Shown: one piece after another, positions 9,110-18,202 of the stretch
Position numbering within the stretch: position 1 is the stretch's first letter
How the letters are laid out: each line of letters starts with the position of its first letter
Origin: Blastocatellia bacterium
GTDB taxonomy: Bacteria > Acidobacteriota > Blastocatellia > UBA7656 > JADIYM01
Length of the DNA stretch: 23,858 bases
NCBI GenBank assembly: GCA_016705245.1
Contig: JADIYM010000024.1
Span: 1-23,858, forward strand
Reading direction: 5' to 3'
The notes under the pieces: model-generated
Database searches by the model: none
What the model was told of the DNA's origin: nothing
Seen by the model: only the letters and a program-made list of their open reading frames with translations
Position numbers and translations under genes: made by a program

Positions 9110-9218
9110 ATCGGGTCATCGGGTCCACCACAATCGGGTCTCCATCCGGACGCATTCAACGATTCGCGACGCAACCTCCTGGCCCTTGCCTTCGATCATG
9201 GGCCGGAGGTTGTCGCCG

Positions 9219-10409
9219 ATGCCGAGGATTCCACGCCACCAGTCCGCCCCGGGCGCGATGCGTCCGGGGACGCTCTATCACGTGACGTCGCACGCCGTAG
9301 CGGGGACGTGGTTGTTCGAGACCGCTCGCGATCGTGTGGTCTTCCTCTCGCTGCTCGCGTGGCAATGCCGCGAGCGGGGGCTCGTCGTTCACGCGTTCTG
9401 TTGCATGTCGAATCACGTCCACCTAGTCGTCGAAGATCGGCGTGGGCAGCTGTCGCAGGCCATGTCGCTCGTGAAGAGTCTGTACGCCCGGTACTACAAC
9501 GCGACGAGGCCGGGCGGGCGGCGGCGGGGTGCGTTGTGGGCCGAGCGCTTCTCGGCCGAGGTGATCGATACGAAGCGGTATTACGACGCGGCAGTGGCGA
9601 ACGTGCTGCTCAATCCGGTTCGGGTGAAGACACCGATGGTTGCGTCGCCTGAGGTCTATCCGTGGTCGAGCTGCGCGATGACGGTTGGCGAAGGAGTGAC
9701 GCCGACGGCGTACTTCGCGCGGATGGTAGAGAAGGAGGGCGGGATCGACGCGATTCTCGATTCGATGCCGAAGGCAAGGAACCCGGCAGCCGAGGAGAAC
9801 CGGCGGCGACGGCTCGAGATCCTCGTCGAGGGGAGGGAGTTCGTCGTTGATGGCGTGCTAGGTGGAAGGTCGCGGGAGGAGTACCTCGATCATCTGCGGG
9901 CGAAGATGAACGCCGCGGCGATCGAGTTTCACGAAGCCGAAGCAGATTCGCGAGAGAGGCAGAAGGAGAGCAACGCAGATATGGCGGATGGCGCGGATCG
10001 TCTCGATCCGACGGAAGCGCACATCGGATCCGCAGCATCCGCGAAATCCGCGATGCTCTCTCCTCTCCGTCTCTCCTCACTCGATATCCCCCGTGCGGCT
10101 CCACAATTCACCGGTCTGTCGAAGACCGTCGCCATCGATGCAATCCTCGGCAAGCTTAGCCAGTGGCTTCCGGTGCCGGGCAAACGTCGAAGTGAAGTGC
10201 GGCAGGTAGAGGCGTGGGCGCTCTTTCGGTTCACCGGATTCGGCATGCGAAAGATCGCGCGGTTGCTGCGGACGACAGTTGACGAGGTCGAAGAGGCGAT
10301 CCGATCGGTCCGCGCGCTGCGCGAAAAGGAGCGTGCCTGGTGGCGCGCGATCTGGAACGCCGAGTGGTCGCTGCGGTGGAGCCTCGCCGCCGCGCCTTGG
10401 CGTGAATGA
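9219..10409 (+). CDS. REP-associated tyrosine transposase (Y1/IS200-like, RAYT family)
   Basis: A single intact ORF of 396 residues. Family members are HUH single-strand nucleases that cut and join DNA at small palindromic REP sequences through a catalytic tyrosine. The HUH motif is seen as SNHVHLV (His 66 and 68), and candidate catalytic tyrosines lie in SLYARYYNA (Tyr 89, 92, 93). GALWAERF and LLNPVRVKTP are typical of the RAYT core. Residues about 330-375 (AWALFRFTGFGMRKIARLLR) form a helix-turn-helix resembling the DnaA C-terminal DNA-binding domain, seen in longer RAYTs. The linker at about 250-290 is low complexity and coincides with an inverted repeat (9974-10054). ATG 9219 is chosen because GGAGG lies at 9204-9208; ATG 9198 is possible. 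No IS ends are seen, as expected for a domesticated RAYT. Confidence 0.88.
   Translation: MPRIPRHQSAPGAMRPGTLYHVTSHAVAGTWLFETARDRVVFLSLLAWQCRERGLVVHAFCCMSNHVHLVVEDRRGQLSQAMSLVKSLYARYYNATRPGGRRRGALWAERFSAEVIDTKRYYDAAVANVLLNPVRVKTPMVASPEVYPWSSCAMTVGEGVTPTAYFARMVEKEGGIDAILDSMPKARNPAAEENRRRRLEILVEGREFVVDGVLGGRSREEYLDHLRAKMNAAAIEFHEAEADSRERQKESNADMADGADRLDPTEAHIGSAASAKSAMLSPLRLSSLDIPRAAPQFTGLSKTVAIDAILGKLSQWLPVPGKRRSEVRQVEAWALFRFTGFGMRKIARLLRTTVDEVEEAIRSVRALREKERAWWRAIWNAEWSLRWSLAAAPWRE
9974..10054. repeat. GCGGAT-type inverted repeat inside the transposase gene
   Basis: The left arm GGCGGATGGCGCGGATCG (9983-10000) pairs with the right arm containing CGGATCCGCAGCATCCGC (from 10025), with a loop of about 24 bases. 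The GGAT-spaced units resemble the CACGGAT-type repeats at 20178 and 7331. It encodes the poorly conserved linker of the transposase without breaking the frame, suggesting a repeat insertion tolerated in frame. Confidence 0.55.
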
Positions 10410-10607
10410 GGCTCACCCGGCCGTAGCCGCAACCCACCGAACGTCCTCCGACGCGCCTTCAGTCGAGGTAGCCGCCGATGCCAGCCGCCCCGTGCCGCGA
10501 ATCGGCAGTCGCCGTCACCTTCAACGCAATCAATCACAGGAAGTGGCTCGCAGAGCGCCCGCAGCTTCCGCCGTCTCCCTCGCAACGGCGCGACGAGGCC
10601 TCTTCTT

Positions 10608-10659
10608 CGGAGTCTGTCCCCTATTACTCCGGAATCGGTCTGGCACGGAGTCTGTCCCC
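10608..10659. repeat. Two REP-like direct repeats downstream of the transposase
   Basis: CGGAGTCTGTCCCC occurs at 10608-10621 and again at 10646-10659 (38-bp spacing), each followed by TATTA or ATTTA. Sequences of the type GGGGACAGACTCC followed by an AT stretch are common next to RAYT genes and may be their target. The rest of 10410-10678 holds no gene I can support. Confidence 0.5.
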
Positions 10660-10678
10660 ATTTACCAGGTTCAATCGA

Positions 10679-12842
10679 TCAGGGATATCCGATCTTCCGC
10701 ACGAGTGTCTGAAAGCGCGGATCGTCGCGCACCTTGTCGAATCTCGGATCTACCTTCAGCCAGAAGATGATATTTACCCTGTTGTCGTACGACTCAGCCA
10801 ACTTCACCATCGCCTCGTCTTTCTCGCCGAGCGCGACGTGGAACGCCGCGAGCACATAGGTATTCAGGTCAACCGGTCTGCGCGGCCCGGTCACGGCTTG
10901 AAGGAAGCCTTCCCACCCACCGTTCGAGAAGCCTTCGCGGGCAAGTGCCGCGCCCTGCGCATCTCCGCCGAGTTCCCTCCATTTCGCAAACTCCTCGGCG
11001 CTTTCGGCGTAGTTGCCCTTGAATTGTTGGACAAAAGCCAGGTTGTAATGCACAGAAGGAAAGCTGGAATCCAGCTCTACAGTCTCATTCAGCTGCGCCA
11101 GGGCCTCGTCGTACTGTCGCGAATGGAAAAGGATAACCCCATACGTGCGATTGATAATCAGTGAGAGCGGGTCGAGTTCGCGCGCACGCCGAATCTCCGC
11201 CAGCGACTCCTCAGTCCTGCCAAGGGAGCCGAGGAGTTCCGCATAATAATGGTGCGCCGTGGCGTAGTTCGGATTGAGCTCGATCGCCCGCCGATACTCG
11301 CGTTCGGCTCCGACGAAGTCGTGATCGTAGCTGAGAAGGACAGGACCGTACGCGGTGTGCGCCTCAGCCAGGTTCTCATCCAATGCAAGTGCCTTCAGCG
11401 CTGCCGCTCGCGCCTTCGGCATCATCTCGTGCGGTGGCTCACCGCCGTACTCTGGAATCAGGGAGTAGGAATCGGCGAGCCCCGCATAGGCAAGCGCGAA
11501 GTTCGGCTCCACATCTATGGCCTTCTGGAAGTCCTCGGCCGCCTTTCTCAACTCATCGACAGTCCGCTTGTTCCAGTGAAACCGACCCTTCAGGTACAGC
11601 TGATAGGCCTCGACATTTTTCTGTTGAGTTTTTCGCCAGTCGCTGTTCGTCCGTGCCCGAAAGCGTCACCTCCAGCTTTCTCGCGACATCGCGCGCAATC
11701 TCGTTCTGCAGCGCGATCAGGTTCGCCTGCTTGCGATCGTACTGCTCACCCCATAGTCGATCGCCTGTCACGGCGTCGACCAGTTCCAGATACAGCAGCA
11801 GGTCCTGCCCTCGCTGAACGACCCGGCCGGTCAGGATGGCCTCGACATTCAGCTCCCTGCCTATCGTCTGAGCGCTGGTTTCCTTCCCCTTGTAGTGAAA
11901 CACCGAAGACCGGGCTTTGACCTTCAGGTTCGGCAGTTGCGACAGACTCTTGATGAGCGTTTCCGTCATCCCGTCCGAGAGATATTCCAACTCCATATCT
12001 CCGCTCTCGTTGACGAACGGCATCACGGCGATCGATCCGATCTGTTTCGAACTGCCAAACTGGCTGATGTATGCCCAGCCCCGATCGCGACAGCCGCAAC
12101 CAGAACCAGGAGCGTGACCGTGAAACCAAACCGGTGCTGACGGATCTGGGCCGTCACGTACTCCGCGCTCGCGGTCGCCGGCTCGTGTCGTCCGCTTGCC
12201 ATCGTTTCTGCGCTGGCAATCTGCGTCGGTCGAGTCTCCGCGGGAGGTCGGCCGTCGGGACTCGTCGACCGCTCCAGTTTCTCGGAGAATTCGAGCTCCT
12301 TCTTTAGGTCCTTCAGGTCCGCGAGCAACCCCTTCATTGTCTGGTACCGCGCGTCTCGCTCCTTCTTGAGTGTCTTGCGCACGATCCGCTTCAAGTCGTC
12401 AGGGATCTCATTGTCCTCGAGCGCCTTCGGCTCGGCCGTAAGAATCGCAGCGAGTCGATCGCTGTTCGTCTCACCCTCGAACGGCTTGCGCCCGGAGAGC
12501 ATTTCGTAGACCACCATCGGAAGCACCCAGACTCGCTTCGTTCGAGTACTGGCGCAGGGTCTTACCTTCGACGTACTCGGTGGCGATGAATCGAGTCTCG
12601 CCCTCCTGCCCGAACTCAAACACGGTCAGGATGTTCGGATGGTTGAGCGCCGAGACGGCGCGCGCCTCCTGGACGAACCGCTGCATCCGCTGCGGGTCGG
12701 CTGCGAGCTCCGCGGGGATCACCTTCAGGGCAACGGTCCGCTCGAGTTCTCCGATGTCCTCGGCGAGATAGACGTCTCCCATCCCGCCCGAGCCGAGCTT
12801 CGACGTGATCCGATAGTGTGAGAGCGTCTGGTCGATCATCAT
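10679..12842 (-). pseudogene. Ser/Thr kinase-TolB-like-TPR protein with catalytic loop deleted and frameshifts
   Basis: ATG 12842 opens MIDQTLSHYRITSKLGSGGM, the kinase N-lobe with glycine loop GSGGMGDVYLAED, then VALKVIP (ATP lysine), ALNHPNI and ATEYVEGKTLRQ (hinge). The sequence then jumps almost directly to SLG...MVVYEMLSGRKPFEGE (subdomain IX-X); HRD, DFG and APE, about 120 residues, are missing at about 12530-12550. C-lobe and linker continue to a membrane segment (FGFTVTLLVLVAAVAI, about 12120), then a FlgO/TolB-N-like domain (MPFVNESGDMELEYLSDGM), then TPRs from 11551 to the stop at 10679. The expected architecture is a membrane-anchored kinase with an outer sensor of TPRs, very common in Acidobacteriota. 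As written it could not catalyse. Additional shifts lie near 12025 and 11600. ATG 12842 precedes MID directly. Confidence 0.8.
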
Positions 12843-13097
12843 GCGGGGCCGGACGAGACAGATCGCAGTCGGTGACGATGTGAGTGAGTACAGGGTATGT
12901 CGAGGTGTCGAAGGCGTGTTCATACCATACTGGCGCAGTTCTCTGTTGTAGTGACGTGTCATCCGCGGATCGAATGAAAAGCAGACGGCCTTCACCGGGA
13001 GCGACGGGCGAGCTCGGCGAATGGCCTCGTGTACTTCATCCTCGCAAGCCGCTTCTTGTTTCTGGCGGATTCTTCCTCCAATTCTGGGGTCATCGGC

Positions 13098-14655
13098 ATG
13101 AATCATCTCTCAACGCATTTCGCCCTTCCCGTGTCGGTGCAGATTGTCGGCTTGCAATTCGTCGGTCGCCTTCGGCTCGCCGCCAGGCGTGCTCACCGAC
13201 GTGCTACCTGGATATCGAGCGATCGGACGGCTCGTCGCGTTCTTCGGGTGACGATGCTGCTCGCTGCAGTATCGGGATTCATTCCAGTCGCCACGACCGT
13301 AGCCCAATCGCCTGCGGCTCCGTCAGTCCAATCGCCAGCAGTCTATTTCGACGCTGAATCGGGCTTCTCGGTCGAAGCTCCTCAAGGATGGCGACAGCTT
13401 GGCGCCAACGCCATCGCGCTCCAACCTGGCGCGCGGGCCGGGTTCGTCAATCCTGCGCGGGATCACGCTTTCTTTGTCATCGTCGAGTTCATCCCGGGCG
13501 GGAAAATTCCTCCCAACGAGGTTGCCCTGATCCGATACATTCAGACGATGTCGACGCCATTCGCCGGCCGTCGAATCCGCAGAGCCAGATCCGGCCGTTC
13601 TTGCGGGGCGCCCAGCGCTGAAGGCGTCGATGTCGATCGGGACGGCGGCATCACTCGATGTCTACAGAGTGACCTCGACGCGAGAGGGCAGCTACTACTT
13701 CTCGATCACCTCCGTCGCGGATGCGAAGGCCGGTCCCCGAGCCGACGAGGAACACACCTCGATTGCGCGATCGGCGAAGATCACCAAGTCAGCCGACGAG
13801 GTTGAGGTCGAGTTGAGCCGCATAGTCGCCACGGGAATGCCATGTCTGGATCCGTCCGACGCCCTGCTCATCGCGCGGCAACTGCTCGAGCGCTCAACGG
13901 CGGACACGCCGGTCGGTGTTGCATCGATGAGCCGATCCATCGTGAGCCGCGGGCGGAATCGTCTTTCGTCCGGCGACGTCGACATCATCGAATCGCTCAC
14001 ACGAAAGGGACTCGCGACACTCTCCAGCGAAGATTCCGCAATGGTACGTCGCGGAATGTACGACGTTGGCGTGCAACCGACCATTCCGAACGAGGAACAA
14101 CCCCGCATTCACGAAGCGCTTCGTCGAGCGTGTTCTGCGCTCTCGGTAGACGAGATTGCCTCGCTCCGGCGTGCCACCGTGACGTGCTTTCGCCTTGGCC
14201 TGGCGGCATACGACGAAGAAATCGAAGCTGAAACGGCTCGATCTCGGGCAGGGATTCCCGGTGGAGTGCCGGGAGGAGTGCCGAGAGGAGTGCCGGGAGG
14301 AATTCCTGGCGGCTCACCGGCTGGCGCGCCGCAAGCGGGCTCGGGAGCGTCATCAGGCGTGCCGGTGTATTCCGTCAAGATACCCGGGCCCGACGGTTTG
14401 AATGCGCGTGCCACGGTTCGCAAGGAGGCTCATTATCCAAAGGAAGTGCGCGACGCTGGAATCGAGGGTGAAGTCGTCGTCAGCGTCCTCATAGATGAAT
14501 CGGGCCTTCCGCTGTCGGTGGGCGCCGTCTCGGGTCACCCGCTCCTGCGAGAGTGGGCAACGAGGGCCGCGCTTCAATGGGAATTCGAGCCAGTGACGGA
14601 GGCGGGTGTACCGGTCATGGCCTCGGGTTACGTTACGTTCAAGTTCTCAAAGTAG
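13098..14655 (+). CDS. Exported protein with C-terminal TonB domain, one frameshift
   Basis: The first frame carries a hydrophobic export-signal-like segment (RVLRVTMLLAAVSGFIPVAT, about 13242-13300), then a beta-rich domain starting VYFDAESGFSVEAPQGW. Near 13570-13600 the signal moves to a second frame, which runs unbroken to 14655. It has a helical middle, a glycine-proline linker (about 14252-14312) and a TonB C-terminal domain: EAHYPKEVRDAGIEGEVVVS to TEAGVPVMASGYVTFKFSK. TonB C-domains span the periplasm and contact outer-membrane receptors; stand-alone exported forms are frequent in Acidobacteriota and may be envelope proteins rather than true TonB. The start is uncertain: ATG 13098 leaves a long N-region, while GTG 13248 or ATG 13254 sits inside the signal. 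I see no ExbB/ExbD neighbours. Confidence 0.72.
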
Positions 14656-14855
14656 GAGTGCCCGGGGCGTAAGACGTGCACAGCTCGGGGACACCGTCGA
14701 CTCCGGGTCGCAAGACGACTTCCCACGACAGTCCCCGAATCTGCGACGAGATCGGCATCACCGGAAGCGACGAGACGGCGATCGTGACGCCCAAGCACGA
14801 GAACCGGACGTCGCTCATCTGGCGACCGGAACCGAGCGAGTGTCTCCGGGCTCGA

Positions 14856-15101
14856 TCACACCCGGTTCGAGCCGGCGTCGAAGATTGGCAGCGCGCCCTC
14901 CCGATCCTCGCGCTCAAGCCATTCGTTCCAGAGCCGGAGGTTCTCGTCGGCGGACACTTCCATCTCTTCAGGTTCAGCGGACTCGATGATCACCCGCACG
15001 CGGCGGCCATCAAGCTCGCAGACGTCTTCGTCGAGCGTAATGATCCGGCCGTTGACCTGACCCAGGATTACCGCCGTCGCCGTGTGGTCGTGTCGCTCCA
15101 T
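14856..15101 (-). CDS. Small antitoxin-like hypothetical protein
   Basis: The 81-residue protein starts MERHDHTATAVILGQ and has a beta-rich N-terminus (VNGRIITLDEDVCELDGRRV) followed by an acidic helix ending WNEWLEREDREG. This layout, a short beta half and an acidic half, resembles small VapB/AbrB-type and related antitoxins that pair with PIN toxins, but no diagnostic motif is certain. The minus-strand DNA just downstream (about 14640-14855) has a stretch, VRFSCLGVTIAVSSLP, slightly like the C-terminal half of PIN toxins, yet no complete toxin gene. No strong ribosome binding site precedes the ATG. Coding is likely; the antitoxin role is a guess. Confidence 0.5.
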   Translation of the reverse strand: MERHDHTATAVILGQVNGRIITLDEDVCELDGRRVRVIIESAEPEEMEVSADENLRLWNEWLEREDREGALPIFDAGSNRV

Positions 15102-15321
15102 GCAGTTCCGCGAGCTGTCGTTGCGGCATCAGGAATTCGAATCGAGCATCGCCCGGTAAAAGCGCTGCCGTCGACACAAAAGTCCATTCCACCGACGGAG
15201 ACAGGCAGGCGGAGTGATTTAAAAGTAACCGGAACAGGCTTGATTCCAGGGAAGCCCAGCTTGCCCAATGGCTTACAAACACCTGGCGTCGAACCGGCTT
15301 CTTCTCCCACATTCTTGTCAT

Positions 15322-15354
15322 TCACGCTGTGAATGATTATCATTCACGGCGTGA
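15322..15354. promoter_or_regulatory. 33-bp palindrome across the ATPase start codon, operator candidate
   Basis: TCACGCTGTGAATGAT (15322-15337), a single central T, then ATCATTCACGGCGTGA pair at 15 of 16 positions. The core GTGAATGATTATCATTCAC matches the Fur-box consensus at 14 of 19 bases. ATG 15333 of the ATPase lies inside it, so a bound repressor would block initiation, or the RNA hairpin would hide the start codon. Fur-type, autoregulatory and RNA-structure roles all remain possible. Confidence 0.5.
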
Positions 15355-16571
15355 CGAAAGAGCTCCTACCGAGACTTGCCGCCGCCGCGCTTGCGAGCCG
15401 GCTCGGCGCCATGCCGGCAGTCGTCGTCACCGGTCCGCGGCAGGCAGGAAAAGCACGCTTGCTCAGCGGCTCGCACCGGGAACCCGCCTCTACCGATCGC
15501 TCGACGATCTCGACGTACTCGACGCGGCTCGCCGCGACCAGGAAGTGCTCGTCGGCGGTGAGGGATTCGTGACACTCGACGAAGTCCAACGAGCACCCGA
15601 GCTGCTCCACGCCATCAAGCGCGCCATCGACCAGCGGCGAACTGCAGGACGATTCCTGCTCACTGGCTCCGCCAACCTCCTGACGATGCACCGCGTCTCC
15701 GAGTCGCTCGCAGGTCGCGCGAGTTATCTCACCCTCTGGCCGATGACCCGACGCGAGCAACGCGGCGAAGGGCGCGCAGGACAATGGGAAGAGCTGCTCG
15801 CCGCGCCCGACTCGGAGTGGCTCGACCTGCTGGAGGCCGTACCCGACGAGCCCGATGACTGGCGCGCCCTCGTGCTCCGAGGAGGCTTCCCTACGCCCGC
15901 CGTTGAAATGACGGACGCCGCCGGTCGGGCCATCTGGTTCGACAGTTACGTGCGCACGTACCTCGAGCGCGACTTGCAGGACCTCGGGTCCATCAACGCG
16001 TTGCCGGACTTCCGGCGGCTGATGCGCGCCGCGTGCCTGCGGCTCGGTCAACTGCTCAATCAGACGGAGCTCGGCAGGGATGTCGGGTTGCCGCAGCCCA
16101 CAGTGCATCGCTGGCTCAACCTGCTCGAGACTTCGTACATCCTCGTTCGGCTTCCCGCCTACGCCGTGAACCGCACGAAGCGGCTCATCAAGTCTCCGAA
16201 GCTCTATTGGGGCGACACGGGCGTCGCGCTGCATCTCGCGGGCACGCCGGAACCGAGCGGTTCGCATCTCGAGAACCTGGCTCACGGACCTGCTCGCATG
16301 GCGCGATTCGCGGCTCGAGCGGGCCGAGCTCGCCTACTGGCGCACCGCGAGTGGAGAAGAAGTGGACTTCGTGATCGAAACGGAGGGCCGACTGCTTCCC
16401 ATTGAGATCAAGGCCAGCACTCGACCGGGGCTCAGCGACGCGGCACGTCTGCGCAGTTTTCGAGCGGAGTACGGCGACATGGCTCGCCCCGGGCTGCTGC
16501 TGCATACAGGGACCGCGCTCGAGTGGCTGGCGCCGGACGTGCTCGCAGCGCCGTGGTGGCGGGTCCTATGA
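15333..16571 (+). CDS. AAA ATPase with DUF4143 domain, frameshifted
   Basis: A protein of about 412 residues of the AAA_14/DUF4143 family, ATP-binding proteins of unsettled role often found in accessory regions. ATG 15333 opens MIIIHGVTKELLPRL. The Walker A region reads VVVTGPRQAGK and then leaves frame; adding one A to the AAAA run at 15449-15452 gives GPRQAGKSTLAQRL, a normal P-loop. Walker B is FVTLDEVQ and a sensor-type segment is FLLTGSANLL. DUF4143 follows (YVRTYLERDLQDLGSINALP, then LETSYILVRLPAY). After a second shift near 16279 the C-terminal part reads LLAWRDSRLERAELAYW, GEEVDFVIE and LLPIEIKAS, the E-D-EIK pattern of a PD-(D/E)XK-like fold. Frame changes at homopolymers suggest the gene may be intact in the organism. 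Confidence 0.8.
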
Positions 16572-18137
16572 CGAGGTCCACGGATTCATACCGATGAATG
16601 GTCCTTCTCCATGCCTCGGACACAACCGCCTCATCGGCCCCGATGTCGATTGCGGTGCCCTGGACCCTTGGCTCGCCGTCGATATCGAACGGACCGGCGT
16701 CGATCGCGGCGCCCGCGTCGATGGCGGGTGAATCCGCGAGGAGGCGCAGGTTCTCGTCGAGCCTCGGGTCGGCGAGGGCCGAGCCCGCGTCGTTGCCGGT
16801 CGCGGCTCGATAGGCGTCGAGGGTGCGGTAGGTCTTGCGCCGCCACTGCCACGTGACGTCCGCGCCCGCCGGCGCCGCATACAGGTTCGAGTCGACGACG
16901 TTGCCTCGGTTCTTCTTGAACTCGTTGCCGATGAGCTTGCCCTGTGCGCCGGCCAGGATGATGTTGTTGCGGATCGTGTTGTTCCGCGTATCGAACTGGA
17001 GGCTGATCTCTCCGGTCCCCGTCTCGAGCGTGTCGTTGTCGACGACCGTGTTGTTGATGATCGCGCAGTTCTCGGTGCTCCCCGCCGCTTGTCGTAGCCG
17101 CCGATCGAGATCCCCGTCACGTCATTGCGATAGACGAGGTTGCTGCGCACCGTGACCCCGCTCGTCGCACGGCCGCGGTGCTCGCTCGCGAGCTCGATGC
17201 CGATGTTCGCGTGATGCACCGTATTGCGCTCGACGAGGATGTCGCGGCCGCCGTCGACATAGATCCCGCCGGCGCTGCGGTCCTCACCGTAGGCCGGGTT
17301 GCCGAACGAGTCGACGTTGTAGACCGTGTTGTTGATCACGAAGCCGTCGCGCGCCTGGTCGACGTCCGGATCCGGGCACGTGCCCTCGAAACCGATGCAG
17401 TCGATGGCGATATTGTTCACGTCGTGGACGACGTTGTCGGCAACCGTGAACCGCTCGACGTTGCCGTTGATCGCGATCGCCTCGCTCGAGCCGAGCTTCA
17501 GGTCGTGCAGCTCGTTGCCGACGATGAGGATGTCGCGCGCCGACTCGTTCGCCGACGTCCCGTAGACGGCAATCCCGTGGGCGTCGCCGCCCTCGGCGCC
17601 CGGGAAACGGGTCTCGATGTCGTGGATGTGATTTGCGCTGACTTCGACGTGATGCGACGCGCCAAGGATGAGGACGCCGGCCGGAACGATGTTGCGTTCG
17701 GCGGTCGAGTAGTTGCGTAGCTCGAAGCCGCGGACGACGAGGTAGCTGCGGTCGACGATGAGGAAAAGCGCCGAGGGTCCGTCGGGGACTTCGAGGCCTG
17801 TGCCGTCGACGATGGCCGTCTCGCCGGGGAAGGACTCGAAACGCGTGGCGCCGGCTTCGGCGCTGCCCGAAACGGCGAAGGTCACGGCCTCGTTGTAGAC
17901 GCCGCCGCGAACGTAGACGACGCTGCCGGCGCTGACGGTCGAGGCCGCGCGCTGGATCGTCCGCCAGGGGGAGTCGAACGTGCCCGGGTTATCGTCGTTG
18001 CCGGTGGCGGCGACGTAGAAGGTGAACGGACCGCCGGCCGAGACTGGTGCCGGTGCCGGTGCCGCGAGGGCGACAGGTACGAGGAGCGCGCCGAGCACGA
18101 GGAGCACGAGTAGCCGGGCCTGTCGGACGAGGGTCAC
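16566..18137 (-). CDS. Exported right-handed beta-helix protein, frameshifted near its C-terminus
   Basis: ATG 18137 starts a clear signal peptide (LLVLLVLGALLVPVALAAPA). The mature part opens FYVAATGNDDNPGTFDSPWR, typical of choice-of-anchor/pectate-lyase-like beta-helix proteins, and continues with repeated parallel-beta-helix rungs (ILIVGNELHD, FTVADNVVHDVNNIAIDCIG, ILVERNTVHHANIGIELAS). Near 17085 one base is lost in a C-run; in the new frame the helix continues (CAIINNTVVDN, NNIILAGAQGKLIGNEF) to SPAIDAG and the usual terminal IDIGADEA at about 16636. The family includes polysaccharide lyases and surface proteins; no lyase catalytic residues can be assigned, so the substrate is unknown. 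The true stop is unclear: the shifted frame runs to 16432, overlapping the convergent ATPase gene; the unshifted one stops at 16566. Confidence 0.8.
   Translation of the reverse strand: MTLVRQARLLVLLVLGALLVPVALAAPAPAPVSAGGPFTFYVAATGNDDNPGTFDSPWRTIQRAASTVSAGSVVYVRGGVYNEAVTFAVSGSAEAGATRFESFPGETAIVDGTGLEVPDGPSALFLIVDRSYLVVRGFELRNYSTAERNIVPAGVLILGASHHVEVSANHIHDIETRFPGAEGGDAHGIAVYGTSANESARDILIVGNELHDLKLGSSEAIAINGNVERFTVADNVVHDVNNIAIDCIGFEGTCPDPDVDQARDGFVINNTVYNVDSFGNPAYGEDRSAGGIYVDGGRDILVERNTVHHANIGIELASEHRGRATSGVTVRSNLVYRNDVTGISIGGYDKRRGAPRTARSSTTRSSTTTRSRRGPERSASSSIRGTTRSATTSSWPAHRASSSATSSRRTEATSSTRTCMRRRRARTSRGSGGARPTAPSTPIEPRPATTRARPSPTRGSTRTCASSRIHPPSTRAPRSTPVRSISTASQGSRAPQSTSGPMRRLCPRHGEGPFIGMNPWTSS
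16577..16601. repeat. Short CACGGAT-type repeat at convergent gene ends
   Basis: TCCACGGATTCATACCGATG and the next bases resemble 7329-7350 (TCCACAGATTCACACAACAC). It lies where the ATPase and beta-helix genes meet tail to tail, and may explain why the beta-helix stop codon cannot be placed. Confidence 0.35.
16621..16653 (-). repeat. 33-bp segment coding for IDIGADEAV, repeated at 20032-20064
   Basis: These 33 bases are identical to 20032-20064. Here they encode the conserved end of the beta-helix protein (AIDIGADEAVV on the minus strand). Exact identity over a stretch including third codon positions implies recent duplication or recombination, not just shared protein motif. Confidence 0.75.
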
Positions 18138-18202
18138 GCCGGAATACTGCGCTTGCGCCGAGCGTCACGGCAACGCACCGAGGCGCAGGACGGCTCAGCG
18201 CG

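Noticed and set aside
14639..14917. Possible VapC (PIN) toxin after the antitoxin-like gene
   Set aside because: Only a short run (VRFSCLGVTIAVSSLP) vaguely resembles a PIN C-terminal half; the conserved acidic residues and a start are not seen.
15285..15305. tRNA-like T-loop, GGTTCGACGCC on the minus strand
   Set aside because: No acceptor stem, anticodon arm or D-arm can be built around it.
16432..16565. C-terminal extension of the beta-helix protein beyond IDIGADEAV
   Set aside because: The frame stays open but overlaps the conserved end of the convergent ATPase gene, and family members normally end within a few residues of this motif.
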